A stretch of DNA of 64,000 nucleotides from Micrococcus sp. (GTDB taxonomy: Bacteria; Actinomycetota; Actinomycetes; Actinomycetales; Micrococcaceae). A program made the position numbers and the translations under genes. Positions 37,701-44,989 of this stretch are shown piece by piece. Under the pieces are notes generated by a model. The model did not search any database, was not told the origin of the DNA, and was given only the letters and a program-made list of their open reading frames with translations. Numbering within the stretch: the stretch's first letter is position 1; each line of letters starts with the position of its first letter. The stretch lies in assembly GCA_029961105.1 (NCBI GenBank), contig JASBVO010000008.1, forward strand, positions 62,001 to 126,000. Reading direction: 5' to 3'.

Positions 37701-38441
37701 TCAGTCTGGGACCATGAGGGCTTCCAGGCCTGTCGGATCCAGCAGGGTGATGACGTCGGCGTCGACCGTGATCAGCCCCTCGGCGGTGAGCCGTGCCAGG
37801 GCCCGGCTCAGCGATTCGGGTGTGGTGCCGAGCATCGAGGCGATGTCCTTCTTGCTCAGCGGTAACCGCACCCGTGAGCCGGCCTCCGCAGGGGACGCGG
37901 TGTCTCCGGCGTCCGAGGTATCGCGGCGCAGCAGGGGTTGGTCCAGCAGGTAGTCGGCGACCCGGGCGTCGACATCGAGGACGCTCAGTGCCAGCCGGCG
38001 TTCGGCCTCGGCCAGCCGCTGGCCGAGGGTGCGCAGCATCTGCAGTGCGATACTGGGATGCTCGGCGACGAGACGGGCGAGGTCGTCGTGGGAGAACACG
38101 CACAGCCGCGTCTCGGTCACTGCTTCGGCCTCCTCGAGCGTGGGACCACCGGTGAGGAAACCGTGCTCGCCCAAGGTCTGCCCCGGTCCCGCGGTGCGCA
38201 GCAGGCGCCGGTGTCCGCTGGGCAGGGTGCGGCTGAGCTTGACCTGCCCGGTGTGCACCACGGACAGCCGGCGTGATCGTTCCCCGGCGCCGTGCACCAG
38301 TTCCCCGGCGGAGAGCACCATGGGCCGGGCCAGTGCCCCGACCAGGTCCTGCTGGTCCGGCATCAGCCCGGAGAAGAGCGGCACGCGGCGCACGCAGCTA
38401 ACCTCGTCGCGGTGAATCTCCCGCAGTGGCAAGGTACGCAT
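37701..38441 (-). CDS. Crp/Fnr family transcriptional regulator
   Basis: The 246-residue regulator has an N-terminal cyclic-nucleotide-binding-like beta-barrel (VRRVPLFSGLMPDQQ through GQTLGEHGFLTGGPTLEEAEAVTET), a long dimerisation helix (SIALQMLRTLGQRLAEAERRLALSVLDVDARVADYLL) and a C-terminal winged helix-turn-helix with LSKKDIASMLGTTPESLSRALARL. One Cys (DEVSC) lies at the start; the four-Cys cluster set of classical Fnr is absent, so an iron-sulfur sensor is not supported. I start at the ATG at 38441, which follows AAGGAG and opens the conserved region. It is divergent from the metal-efflux genes and probably controls them. Confidence 0.88.
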   Translation of the reverse strand: MRTLPLREIHRDEVSCVRRVPLFSGLMPDQQDLVGALARPMVLSAGELVHGAGERSRRLSVVHTGQVKLSRTLPSGHRRLLRTAGPGQTLGEHGFLTGGPTLEEAEAVTETRLCVFSHDDLARLVAEHPSIALQMLRTLGQRLAEAERRLALSVLDVDARVADYLLDQPLLRRDTSDAGDTASPAEAGSRVRLPLSKKDIASMLGTTPESLSRALARLTAEGLITVDADVITLLDPTGLEALMVPD

Positions 38442-38503
38442 GCTCCTTGATTCTGCCCGGTGACCGGTGCCCGTCAAGCACAGGGCGCACCGCGACCTGA
38501 GGA

Positions 38504-38519
38504 CTTGACGTCCGTCAAG
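38504..38519. promoter_or_regulatory. Crp/Fnr-type operator CTTGACG-TC-CGTCAAG
   Basis: This is a perfect 16-bp palindrome with 7-bp arms, matching the TTGAC-N4-GTCAA pattern of Fnr-like regulators. It lies between the divergent regulator and HMA gene. A further half-site CCGTCAAG is at 38471-38478, nearer the regulator gene. Confidence 0.7.
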
Positions 38520-38540
38520 GCCCCGGATCGGCCGCCTGAT

Positions 38541-38546
38541 TACGGT
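38541..38546 (+). promoter_or_regulatory. -10 box of the metal-efflux operon promoter
   Basis: TACGGT fits TANNNT. With a start point near 38553 the palindrome centre (38511.5) falls at -41.5, the classical class II activation distance for Crp/Fnr proteins. Confidence 0.5.
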
Positions 38547-38593
38547 GAAAGCATCCACAAGGAAGACACCACCCCAGGAAGGGACCGGACACC

Positions 38594-38827
38594 ATGACCA
38601 CCGCCACCACCACCCACACCCTCTTCCGCGCCGAGGGCTTCTCCTGCCCGTCCTGCGTGGCCAAGATCGAGAAGCAAGTCGGCCGGCTGAAGGGCGTCGA
38701 GGCCGTGAAGGTCCACTTCGCGACCGCTCGCATCGAGGTCGACCATGACGCGTCGGTCACCTCGGTGGACGAGATCGTCGCCGCCATCGCCAAGGCCGGC
38801 TACCGGGCCACCCCGTCCGCCTTCTGA
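38594..38827 (+). CDS. Heavy-metal-associated (HMA) domain protein, metallochaperone-like
   Basis: This 77-residue protein is a single ferredoxin-like HMA domain: the metal-binding motif SCPSC (Cys 18 and 21) follows the first strand, with IEKQVGRLKGVEAVKVHFATARIEVDHD and VDEIVAAIAKAGYRA completing the fold. It resembles CopZ and the N-terminal domains of P1B-ATPases. The adjacent ATPase lacks such a domain, so this protein probably delivers metal to it in trans. AGGAAGG lies upstream of the ATG. Confidence 0.9.
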   Translation: MTTATTTHTLFRAEGFSCPSCVAKIEKQVGRLKGVEAVKVHFATARIEVDHDASVTSVDEIVAAIAKAGYRATPSAF

Positions 38828-38922
38828 CCGCCGCCAGCCCGTGGTCTTTCGGATCGCGGGCTGGCCGCTGTCCCTCCCGGCCCCTCGCACCCAGATCCCG
38901 CTTCCCTAGAAAGGTCGCCCCC

Positions 38923-41007
38923 GTGAACAGGCTCCAGCAATGGGTCCGCAGTCGTTGGTCAGTCCCCGCCGTCTCGGGCCTGCTCATCCTGATCTCCTTC
39001 GGCATCGAGCGCCTCGGCGGCGGGGCGTGGAATCTCACCGTGAGCCCGCAGTGGTGGATTGACGCCGGCGAGCATGCCCATTCCCTCTCCCACGGCTTCA
39101 CCCTGGCCAACCTGTTCATGCTGGCCGCCGCGGTCGTCGCCGGTTACGGGATCGTCGTCAAGGCGGTGCGCGCCCTGACGGTCAGGGTCATCGGCATCGA
39201 CCTGCTGGTGGCCATCGCGGCCATCGGCGCGCTGCTGATCGGCAACTTCTGGGAGGCCGCGGCGGTCACGTTCCTGTTCGCCATCGGCCACGCCCTCGAG
39301 GCGGCCACCCTGAACAAGACCCGGTCGGCCCTGGCCGAGTTGGTCGCCGTTGCCCCGGACACCGCCCTCGTCCTGCGCGATGGCGAGCAGGTCGAGGTCC
39401 CGGCCCACCAGGTGCGGAGGGGCGAGAACGTCCTGGTGAAGAATGGGGCGAAGGTCCCGGTGGACGGGCAGGTCGTGGCCGGGACCGCGGCCATCGACGA
39501 GGCCTCCATCACCGGCGAGTCCATTCCGGTGGAGAAATCCACCTCTGATCAGGTGTTCGCAGGCACCGTCTCCCGCGGCGGCTTCCTGCAGGTGCTGGCC
39601 ACCGGCGTCGGCGCGGACACCACCCTGGCCCGGATCATCCACCGGGTGGAGGAGGCCCAGGACGCCAAGGCGAGGACCCAGGCCTTCATCGACCGCTTCT
39701 CCAGGTGGTACACCCCGGCCGTGATCGTGCTGGCGCTGGTGACCTGGCTGCTCACCCAGGACGTGGTGCTGGCCCTGACCCTGTTGGTCATCGGCTGCCC
39801 CGGGGCGCTGGTGATCTCCATCCCGGTCGCCATTGTCGCCGGCATCGGCCGAGCCGCCCGAAACGGCATCCTCATCAAGGGCGGGGAGTACCTGGAGACC
39901 GCCGCGAAGATCTCCGCCGTGGCCGTGGACAAGACCGGAACCCTCACCCAGGGGACTCCGCAGCTGACCGACATCGTCGTCCTGAACCCTGTGCTGGACC
40001 GCACCGAGGTGCTGCACTGGGCCGCGGCTGCCGAGGCCGGCTCCGAGCACCCGCTGGCGAAGCCCATCCTGGACTCCGCCCGCGAAGCCGGCGTCGGACC
40101 GGACGGCATCCCCGACGCGGTCACCCCGGTGCCCGGCAAGGGCATCGTGGCCGACGTCGGCGGGCGGCGGGTGCTGGTCGGCAACCCGCCGCTGCTGGTC
40201 CAGTACAACATCACCGACGACGCCGGCTCGGCCGTCGTGGCCCGGGACCTGGCCGCCGCGGGCAGGACCCCGATGATCGTCGCCGTCGACTCCGCGGTCA
40301 TCGGCGTGATCGCCGTGGCCGACCAGGTCCGGGCCGACGCCCCGGCCATGGTCGCCCGGCTGCACGACGCTGGCGTGCAGAAGGTCGTCATGCTCACCGG
40401 CGATACCCGGCTGGTGGCCGAGGCCATCGGCGCGAAGACCGGGATCGACGAGATCCACGCCTCGCTGCTGCCTGAGGACAAGCTCGACGCGGTGGCCGAG
40501 TTGCAGCGTCAGGGCCACACGGTGGCCATGGTCGGTGACGGTGTGAACGACGCTCCGGCCCTGGCGACGGCGGACATCGGCGTGGCCATGGGCGCGGCGG
40601 GTTCGGCCGTGGCCGTGGAGACCGCGGACATCGCCCTGATGGGCGACAACCTGCTCAAGCTGCCCGAGTCCATCAGCCTGGCCAAGCGGACGGTGAACGT
40701 GATGAAGCAGAACATCGCCATCGCCCTGGCCACCGTCGTCGTCCTCCTGGCCGGGGTCTTCGCCGGCGGGGTGACCATGTCGGTCGGCATGCTCGTCCAC
40801 GAAGCCTCCGTCCTGGTCGTCATCCTCAACGCCATGCGCCTGATGCGCAACGACCAGAATTCGACCGCGATGGCGAAGGAACTACGGGCCCCCTGTGCGG
40901 ACCCTTCTGGGAGCCACTCAATCGATCAACCGTCGTCCCGGCAAGAGCCATCGCCGGGTACGGCGGGGTTCGGCGAAGGCTTTATGACTCCTGGTGTAGT
41001 CCGGTGA
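38923..41007 (+). CDS. Heavy-metal-translocating P1B-type ATPase with CPG motif
   Basis: The 694-residue pump has all P-type motifs: TGES in DEASITGESIPVEK, phosphorylated Asp in AVDKTGTLTQGTP, SEHPLAKP, LTGDTRLVAE and MVGDGVNDAPAL. The transmembrane metal-site motif reads CPG (residues 292-294, in IGCPGALVISIP) rather than CPC or SPC, and TM6 has HEASVLVVILNAM. There is no N-terminal metal-binding domain. An extracytoplasmic His-rich stretch (GEHAHSLSHGF) follows TM1. Metal specificity is therefore uncertain. About 40 residues beyond the last helix look non-native and overlap the converging hydrolase gene by 26 bp. Confidence 0.9.
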   Translation: MNRLQQWVRSRWSVPAVSGLLILISFGIERLGGGAWNLTVSPQWWIDAGEHAHSLSHGFTLANLFMLAAAVVAGYGIVVKAVRALTVRVIGIDLLVAIAAIGALLIGNFWEAAAVTFLFAIGHALEAATLNKTRSALAELVAVAPDTALVLRDGEQVEVPAHQVRRGENVLVKNGAKVPVDGQVVAGTAAIDEASITGESIPVEKSTSDQVFAGTVSRGGFLQVLATGVGADTTLARIIHRVEEAQDAKARTQAFIDRFSRWYTPAVIVLALVTWLLTQDVVLALTLLVIGCPGALVISIPVAIVAGIGRAARNGILIKGGEYLETAAKISAVAVDKTGTLTQGTPQLTDIVVLNPVLDRTEVLHWAAAAEAGSEHPLAKPILDSAREAGVGPDGIPDAVTPVPGKGIVADVGGRRVLVGNPPLLVQYNITDDAGSAVVARDLAAAGRTPMIVAVDSAVIGVIAVADQVRADAPAMVARLHDAGVQKVVMLTGDTRLVAEAIGAKTGIDEIHASLLPEDKLDAVAELQRQGHTVAMVGDGVNDAPALATADIGVAMGAAGSAVAVETADIALMGDNLLKLPESISLAKRTVNVMKQNIAIALATVVVLLAGVFAGGVTMSVGMLVHEASVLVVILNAMRLMRNDQNSTAMAKELRAPCADPSGSHSIDQPSSRQEPSPGTAGFGEGFMTPGVVR

Positions 41008-41617
41008 TCCAGTCGGCGAGCCCGGTGACGGTCCCGGCGGTGAGGGCGTGGCCGCCGGGGTCGCGGCGGGCGGAGGCGGAGGCCCCGGAGTCGGTCAGCA
41101 GATAGTGCCAGGTGCGGTCCAGGAGTTCCCGGGGGATCACCGTGTCCGTGTCGCCCTGGGCGACGTAGACCGGCACCCCGGCGAGGCGCGCCGGGGACGT
41201 CGGGACGCCGGCGTCGAACGGCAGTGTCCCGTAGAGGATGGCCGCCCCGGCAAAGCGCTGCGGATCGTCCAGCAGCAGCCCTCCGGCAAAGGCGGCACCG
41301 CCGCTGAAACCGGCCAGGATCACCGGACGCCCGGCCGGTGCCACCTGATCCAGCCAGGTGCGGAACCAAGCCATCGTCTCCTCGAGCGACTCGGCGATCG
41401 GCCGGCCGATGCCGCGGTTGGCGAACCAGGCGTAACCGGCTCCGGACCGGATCGGGGCCCGGACGGCTGCGTACGAGGGGCCGGCGGGCAGGTGCCCGGC
41501 CAGGTCGATGATGCCCGTCTCATCCGCGCCGCGGCCGTGCAGGAGGACTACGAGGGGACGGTCGGCGGCGTCCGGGCCATGCCAGACAACGGTGGGTGCA
41601 GCGAAGGTGTCAGTCAT
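40982..41617 (-). CDS. Alpha/beta hydrolase, phospholipase/carboxylesterase family (MhqD-like)
   Basis: The 211-residue serine hydrolase has the oxyanion strand VVLLHGRGADE, the nucleophile elbow AGFSGGAAF, an Asp in VYVAQGDTDTVIP and the His in PGGHALT, and no lid domain. Members of this family include Bacillus MhqD, induced by quinones and aromatic electrophiles. The ATG at 41617 overlaps the stop of the VOC-domain gene by one base, so the two are co-translated. Its C-terminal codons overlap the end of the metal ATPase gene on the other strand. Confidence 0.85.
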   Translation of the reverse strand: MTDTFAAPTVVWHGPDAADRPLVVLLHGRGADETGIIDLAGHLPAGPSYAAVRAPIRSGAGYAWFANRGIGRPIAESLEETMAWFRTWLDQVAPAGRPVILAGFSGGAAFAGGLLLDDPQRFAGAAILYGTLPFDAGVPTSPARLAGVPVYVAQGDTDTVIPRELLDRTWHYLLTDSGASASARRDPGGHALTAGTVTGLADWITGLHQES

Positions 41618-42135
41618 CAGTTGATCTCCTCGGCGCCGGTGACGATGCGGCCGGCGGTCGCCACCCCGGCCCACTGGGCGATTTCGGCATCGAGTTCCAG
41701 CGGCTCGACCGGGGCCGCGTGCTCGTACTGGCCCCAGTGCTTCCGGGGCAGCATCCACATGAGCTCGAACTCATTGCCGTCCGGGTCCACACCGTAGATG
41801 CTCTTGGTGGCCCCGTGGCTGGACTGACCCGTATAGGCCCCGACTTCGGTCAGGATGGTGCGTGCCTGGGTGAGTTCCTCGATGGTGTCCAGCTGCCAGG
41901 CGAGGTGGTAGAGCCCGACGCCGCCGCGCACCTTGGGTGCGGCGTCGGCGCCGAGGCCGAACAGGCCCAGGTCGTGGTGGTTGCCCGAACGGGGCAGCCG
42001 CAGGAATGCGGCATGGGCGCGCGGCTCCCGGGCGACGACCTCCATCCCGAAGACCTCGGTGTAGAACCGCTCGGCCCGGTCGAGATCGGTGACGAACAGG
42101 ACGGCATGGTTCAGCCGGACGGGCGAGACAGGCAT
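41617..42135 (-). CDS. VOC-family metalloprotein, extradiol dioxygenase-like (single domain)
   Basis: The 172-residue protein has one vicinal-oxygen-chelate fold: RLNHAVLFVTDLDRAERFYTEVFGMEV, GVGLYHLAWQLDTIEEL and IYGVDPDGNEFELMW. The His, His, Glu metal triad of extradiol dioxygenases/glyoxalases is present (NHAVL, YHLAW, FELMW). CatE/MhqE/MhqO proteins, which protect from catechols and quinones, usually have two such domains, so this is a compact relative. The ATG at 42135 opens the conserved strand; a longer frame upstream has no support. Confidence 0.82.
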   Translation of the reverse strand: MPVSPVRLNHAVLFVTDLDRAERFYTEVFGMEVVAREPRAHAAFLRLPRSGNHHDLGLFGLGADAAPKVRGGVGLYHLAWQLDTIEELTQARTILTEVGAYTGQSSHGATKSIYGVDPDGNEFELMWMLPRKHWGQYEHAAPVEPLELDAEIAQWAGVATAGRIVTGAEEIN

Positions 42136-42179
42136 GAGGGGATCACTCTCTTCAGGACAGGGATGGGATGGGTCTGTGC

Positions 42180-42208
42180 GGAGGCCGTGCACCAGTTGAC
42201 CGGCCTCC
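42180..42208. terminator. Hairpin between the reductase and VOC genes
   Basis: GGAGGCCG and CGGCCTCC form an 8-bp stem with a 13-nt loop in the 119-bp gap. It may partly terminate the reductase transcript. Confidence 0.45.
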
Positions 42209-42254
42209 GCGGGGAGCGCGGCCGACACATCAGCTCAGGCCGCGGCCGGACCGG

Positions 42255-42830
42255 TCAGGCGTTGACGGCGAAGCCGGCGGTCCAGGAGATCTTCTCGGCC
42301 GCGGCCAGGGTGATCTGCAGGAAGCCCATGGCCTCCAGCTCCCGAGCCCGGGACAGGGCGCCGGCGTCGATCACGTTCATCCCGGTGGCGCGGATGGCCT
42401 CAGCCAACGTGGCCTTGGCCTCGGCGTCATCGCCGGCGATGAGCACGGTGGTGGTCGTGTCGGCCACCTGACCCGAGGCCAGGGTGGCGGCGAAGGTGGT
42501 GTTGAAGGCCTTGACCACCTTCGCGTCCCGCAGCGAGGCGGCCAGCTCGGCTGCGGCGGAGGAGTCGGCTGCCACGGTGAGGGAGTCGAAGGTCTCGAAG
42601 TTCACCGGGTTGGTGATGTCCACGACGATCTTGCCGGCCAGCTGCTCACCGCGGGCCGCGGCGATCTCGGCCAGCGCCGGATACGGCACCGCCAGCACCA
42701 CGATGTTCCCGGTCACTGCCTGGTCGGCGTCGTCCTGGCCGATCACCTGCACGGTGTGCCCGCCCTTGGTGAAGGCGGTGTTGATGGCCTGGCCCATGTT
42801 GCCGGTGCCGATGATGCTGATCTGTGCCAC
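42255..42830 (-). CDS. NAD(P)-binding reductase, NPdG/F420-dependent NADP oxidoreductase-like
   Basis: The 191-residue protein starts with a Rossmann motif ISIIGTGNMGQAINTAFTKGGHTV and continues with VVLAVPYPAL, KIVVDITNPVNFETFDSL, VVKAFNTTFAATLASG and a C-terminal GFLQITLAAAEKISW. This is the NADPH-dependent F420 reductase/NAD-binding_10-like group; whether it uses F420 or another acceptor cannot be told. The GTG at 42830 has AGGAGC before it. It is transcribed away from the MarR gene across a shared operator. Confidence 0.82.
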   Translation of the reverse strand: MAQISIIGTGNMGQAINTAFTKGGHTVQVIGQDDADQAVTGNIVVLAVPYPALAEIAAARGEQLAGKIVVDITNPVNFETFDSLTVAADSSAAAELAASLRDAKVVKAFNTTFAATLASGQVADTTTTVLIAGDDAEAKATLAEAIRATGMNVIDAGALSRARELEAMGFLQITLAAAEKISWTAGFAVNA

Positions 42831-42852
42831 GGGATGCTCCTGAAGAGATTGA

Positions 42853-42864
42853 TTGACGCTACAA
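42853..42864. promoter_or_regulatory. MarR-type operator TTGACGCTACAA in the divergent promoter
   Basis: The 12-bp semi-palindrome (TTG-N2-GC-N2-CAA) is identical, read on the other strand, to the core at 44251-44262. It contains the minus-strand -10-like TAGCGT for the reductase gene, so binding should block that promoter. Confidence 0.6.
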
Positions 42865-42881
42865 GCAATACGGTAGCACGG

Positions 42882-42887
42882 TATAGT
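42882..42887 (+). promoter_or_regulatory. -10 box of the marR promoter
   Basis: TATAGT lies about 31 bases before the chosen MarR start. No -35 at standard spacing is obvious; the MarR-type operator is upstream. Confidence 0.4.
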
Positions 42888-42917
42888 TGAAGCAACAACC
42901 CTATGGATGGAGAGATG

Positions 42918-43412
42918 ATGAGCGACGGGCCGTGGTTGAGCAAGGATGAGCTGGCCTCCTGGATGCGCCTGGTGGCGGTGCTGGAGCTGCTGCCCGGGGT
43001 GCTGGACTCCCAACTGCGGCGGGACGATGGGTTGATGCACTTCGAGTACTTCGTGCTGGCCATGCTCTCCGAGGCCCCGGACCGCACCCTGCAGATGCGG
43101 GACCTGGCCGCGCGCACCAACGCCACCCTGCCGAGGCTCTCGCACGTGGTGCGCCGGCTCGAGGAGCGTGGCCTGGTGGCTCGCACCCCGTGCCCGCAGG
43201 ATCGTCGGGCCACCAACGCCTCCCTCACGGACACCGGGTGGGCCGCGGTGCGCGCCGCAGCCCCGGGGCATGCGGCCACCGTGCGCGAATATGTCATCGA
43301 TGCGTTGAGCCCGGAGCAGGTGGACCAGCTCAAGGGCATCAGCGCCGCGATCCTGTCCCGGCTCGACCCGCAGGGGACGATGGCACCCGCGTACACCCGC
43401 TACGACGGCTGA
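42918..43412 (+). CDS. MarR family transcriptional regulator
   Basis: The 164-residue regulator has a winged helix: MRDLAARTNATLPRLSHVVRRLEERGLVARTPCPQDRRATNASLTDTG, with flanking dimerisation helices (LASWMRLVAVLELLPGVLDSQLRR and VDQLKGISAAILSRL). One Cys lies in the wing (PCPQDRR), a place where some MarR proteins sense thiol-reactive compounds; this is only suggestive. ATG codons at 42903, 42915 and 42918 are in frame; GGAGAG at 42909-42914 best serves 42918. It probably represses the surrounding detoxification genes. Confidence 0.87.
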   Translation: MSDGPWLSKDELASWMRLVAVLELLPGVLDSQLRRDDGLMHFEYFVLAMLSEAPDRTLQMRDLAARTNATLPRLSHVVRRLEERGLVARTPCPQDRRATNASLTDTGWAAVRAAAPGHAATVREYVIDALSPEQVDQLKGISAAILSRLDPQGTMAPAYTRYDG

Positions 43413-43632
43413 TCACCCGGGCTGTCGTGGGCGGAGGGTATCCGCCCGAGGGGCTGATGCCGGGCGCGCAGGCCGTCGCCGCGACCCTGCCGCACTACGG
43501 CTTGCCGGTCCGCCAAGACGGTGCCGGCGACCCGAGGCGGCCCTGTGACCCCCGCGGTCGGGCGATGGGGCAGGCCCCAGTGTGCCTGACCCCGACCGCA
43601 CTGTGCCTCCGACCGTGGCTTCTCGCAACAGC

Positions 43633-43668
43633 GGCGCCCGGCATCCGCGGTTGCGGGTGCCGGGCGCC
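43633..43668. terminator. Hairpin between converging marR and doxX genes
   Basis: A 16-bp stem with one G-T wobble (GGCGCCCGGCATCCGC pairing with 43653-43668) surrounds GGTT. Flanked by converging stop codons, it can end both transcripts. The remaining bases of the 286-bp gap show no gene. Confidence 0.65.
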
Positions 43669-43698
43669 GGTCGGTGTCGTGGTGCGGTCGGTCCTCGC

Positions 43699-44151
43699 TC
43701 AGGCGAGGGCGGCCAGCGTGGGGTTCTGGCTGCGCCCGAAGAGCCGGGCGTCCAGGGAGAAGCGGCCGGCTCCGGCCACGGCAAGGGCGGCCGCCCCGGC
43801 CGCGAGCACCAGGACGAACTCGTACCCGCCCTGGTCGGCGAAGAGGCCGGCGGGGGCGTGGACCAGGAACAGGGCGCCGATCATGTCCAGGGCCAGCAGA
43901 GCGGCCACGGGGCGGACCAGTACGCCCAGGATCAGCGCGGCACCGCCGAGCAGTTCGAGGAACCCGATGGCCGGGGCGATCAGTTGCGCCGCCGGCACCC
44001 CCATCTCAGCGAAGGACGCCTGGGTGCCGGGGATGGTGTATTCAAAGATCTTCTGCCAGCCGTGGGCGAAGAAGACCACGCCCAGTGCAAGGCGAAGGAT
44101 GGTGCGGGCAATGGTGGACCGGGTGGCCGGGGAAGAGGACTGAGCAGTCAT
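43699..44151 (-). CDS. DoxX family membrane protein (MhqP-like)
   Basis: The 150-residue protein has four transmembrane helices, starting TILRLALGVVFFAHGWQKIFEY, the DoxX signature with the conserved GW-K, then APAIGFLELLGGAALILGVLVRPVAALLALDMIGALFLVHAP and a C-terminal helix. DoxX proteins such as MhqP and CatD support quinone or thiol redox protection at the membrane. The ATG at 44151 opens the conserved part; 37 upstream codons include the promoter. It is under a promoter overlapped by the MarR-type operator. Confidence 0.85.
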   Translation of the reverse strand: MTAQSSSPATRSTIARTILRLALGVVFFAHGWQKIFEYTIPGTQASFAEMGVPAAQLIAPAIGFLELLGGAALILGVLVRPVAALLALDMIGALFLVHAPAGLFADQGGYEFVLVLAAGAAALAVAGAGRFSLDARLFGRSQNPTLAALA

Positions 44152-44233
44152 GGAGTCGTTTCTGTTGGTCTGTGCACGGTCGGTCACGAGGGGCAAGGGA
44201 CCCACCCCTCCGATGCTTATAGCTTCAACCATC

Positions 44234-44267
44234 AGCGTAGCGGCCATCAGTTGTAGCGTCAACTGAT
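44234..44267 (-). promoter_or_regulatory. doxX promoter with overlapping MarR-type operator
   Basis: On the minus strand -35 TTGACG (44262-44257) and -10 TACGCT (44239-44234) are 17 bp apart. The -35 lies inside a palindrome with perfect 8-bp arms (ATCAGTTG / CAACTGAT, 44246-44267) around TAGCGT, so bound repressor would occlude it. The inner 12 bases are shared with 42853-42864. Confidence 0.65.
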
Positions 44268-44389
44268 GACGTTTTGGGGCAGCATCCCCGGGGCGCGGTG
44301 GTCAACGGCCGCTCGGCGGGGCCGGACGGACGATTTCCCGCGCCGCGTGGGTCTGTACTGTGCATGCCGACTCACGCGAGGCTGTCGCC

Positions 44390-44953
44390 ATGCGGAAACT
44401 GACCTTTGGCATGAACCGGAGTCTGGACGGCTACATCGCCGCGCCCGGCGACGATCTCGGCTGGAGCGTGCCGAGCGACGAGTTGTTCCAGTGGTGGTCC
44501 GACCGGGTCGGGGCGACGGGGCTGGCGCTGTACGGGCGCAGACTGTGGGAGACGATGAGCTCCCACTGGCCAACCGCCGACCAGCAGCCTGGTGCCACAC
44601 CGGCGCACGTCGAGTTCGCCCGCCGCTGGCGGGACATGCCGAAGGTGGTGTTCTCCTCGACGATCAGCGCGGTCGACTGGAACGCCCGTCTGGTCGCCGA
44701 CGACGCTGTCGCCGAGATCACCCGGCTCAAGACCGAGGAGGGCGGGGTCATGGACATCGGCGGCGCCACCCTCGCCGCGGCGGCGATGCGCGCCGGGTTG
44801 ATCGACGAGTACGCGATCGTCACCCACCCGGTCCTGGTGGGCGGCGGTACGCCGCTCTTCACGGCCCTGGACAACTGGGTGGCCCTGGACCTGGTGGAGA
44901 CCAGGACATTTGCCGACGGCGTGCTCCTGACCAGGTACGAGACCCGGCGCTGA
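44390..44953 (+). CDS. Dihydrofolate reductase family (RibD C-terminal-like) protein
   Basis: The 187-residue protein begins MRKLTFGMNRSLDGYIAAPGDDLGW, with LALYGRRLWETMSSHW, KVVFSSTISAVDWNARLV, MDIGGATLAAAAMRAGLIDEY and HPVLVGGGTPLF. This is the DHFR-like reductase group related to the C-terminal domain of RibD, common in actinobacteria; it is not the folate-pathway DHFR. The substrate is unknown. A TACTGT box 25 bases upstream of the ATG could be the -10. It is not obviously linked to the MarR genes. Confidence 0.82.
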   Translation: MRKLTFGMNRSLDGYIAAPGDDLGWSVPSDELFQWWSDRVGATGLALYGRRLWETMSSHWPTADQQPGATPAHVEFARRWRDMPKVVFSSTISAVDWNARLVADDAVAEITRLKTEEGGVMDIGGATLAAAAMRAGLIDEYAIVTHPVLVGGGTPLFTALDNWVALDLVETRTFADGVLLTRYETRR

Positions 44954-44989
44954 ACACCCAGCCTGGTACGGTGCGAGCTCCGCGGACGG

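Noticed and set aside
37701-38441. Iron-sulfur Fnr annotation for the Crp/Fnr protein
   Set aside because: The cysteine set needed to bind a cluster is absent; only the general family can be supported.
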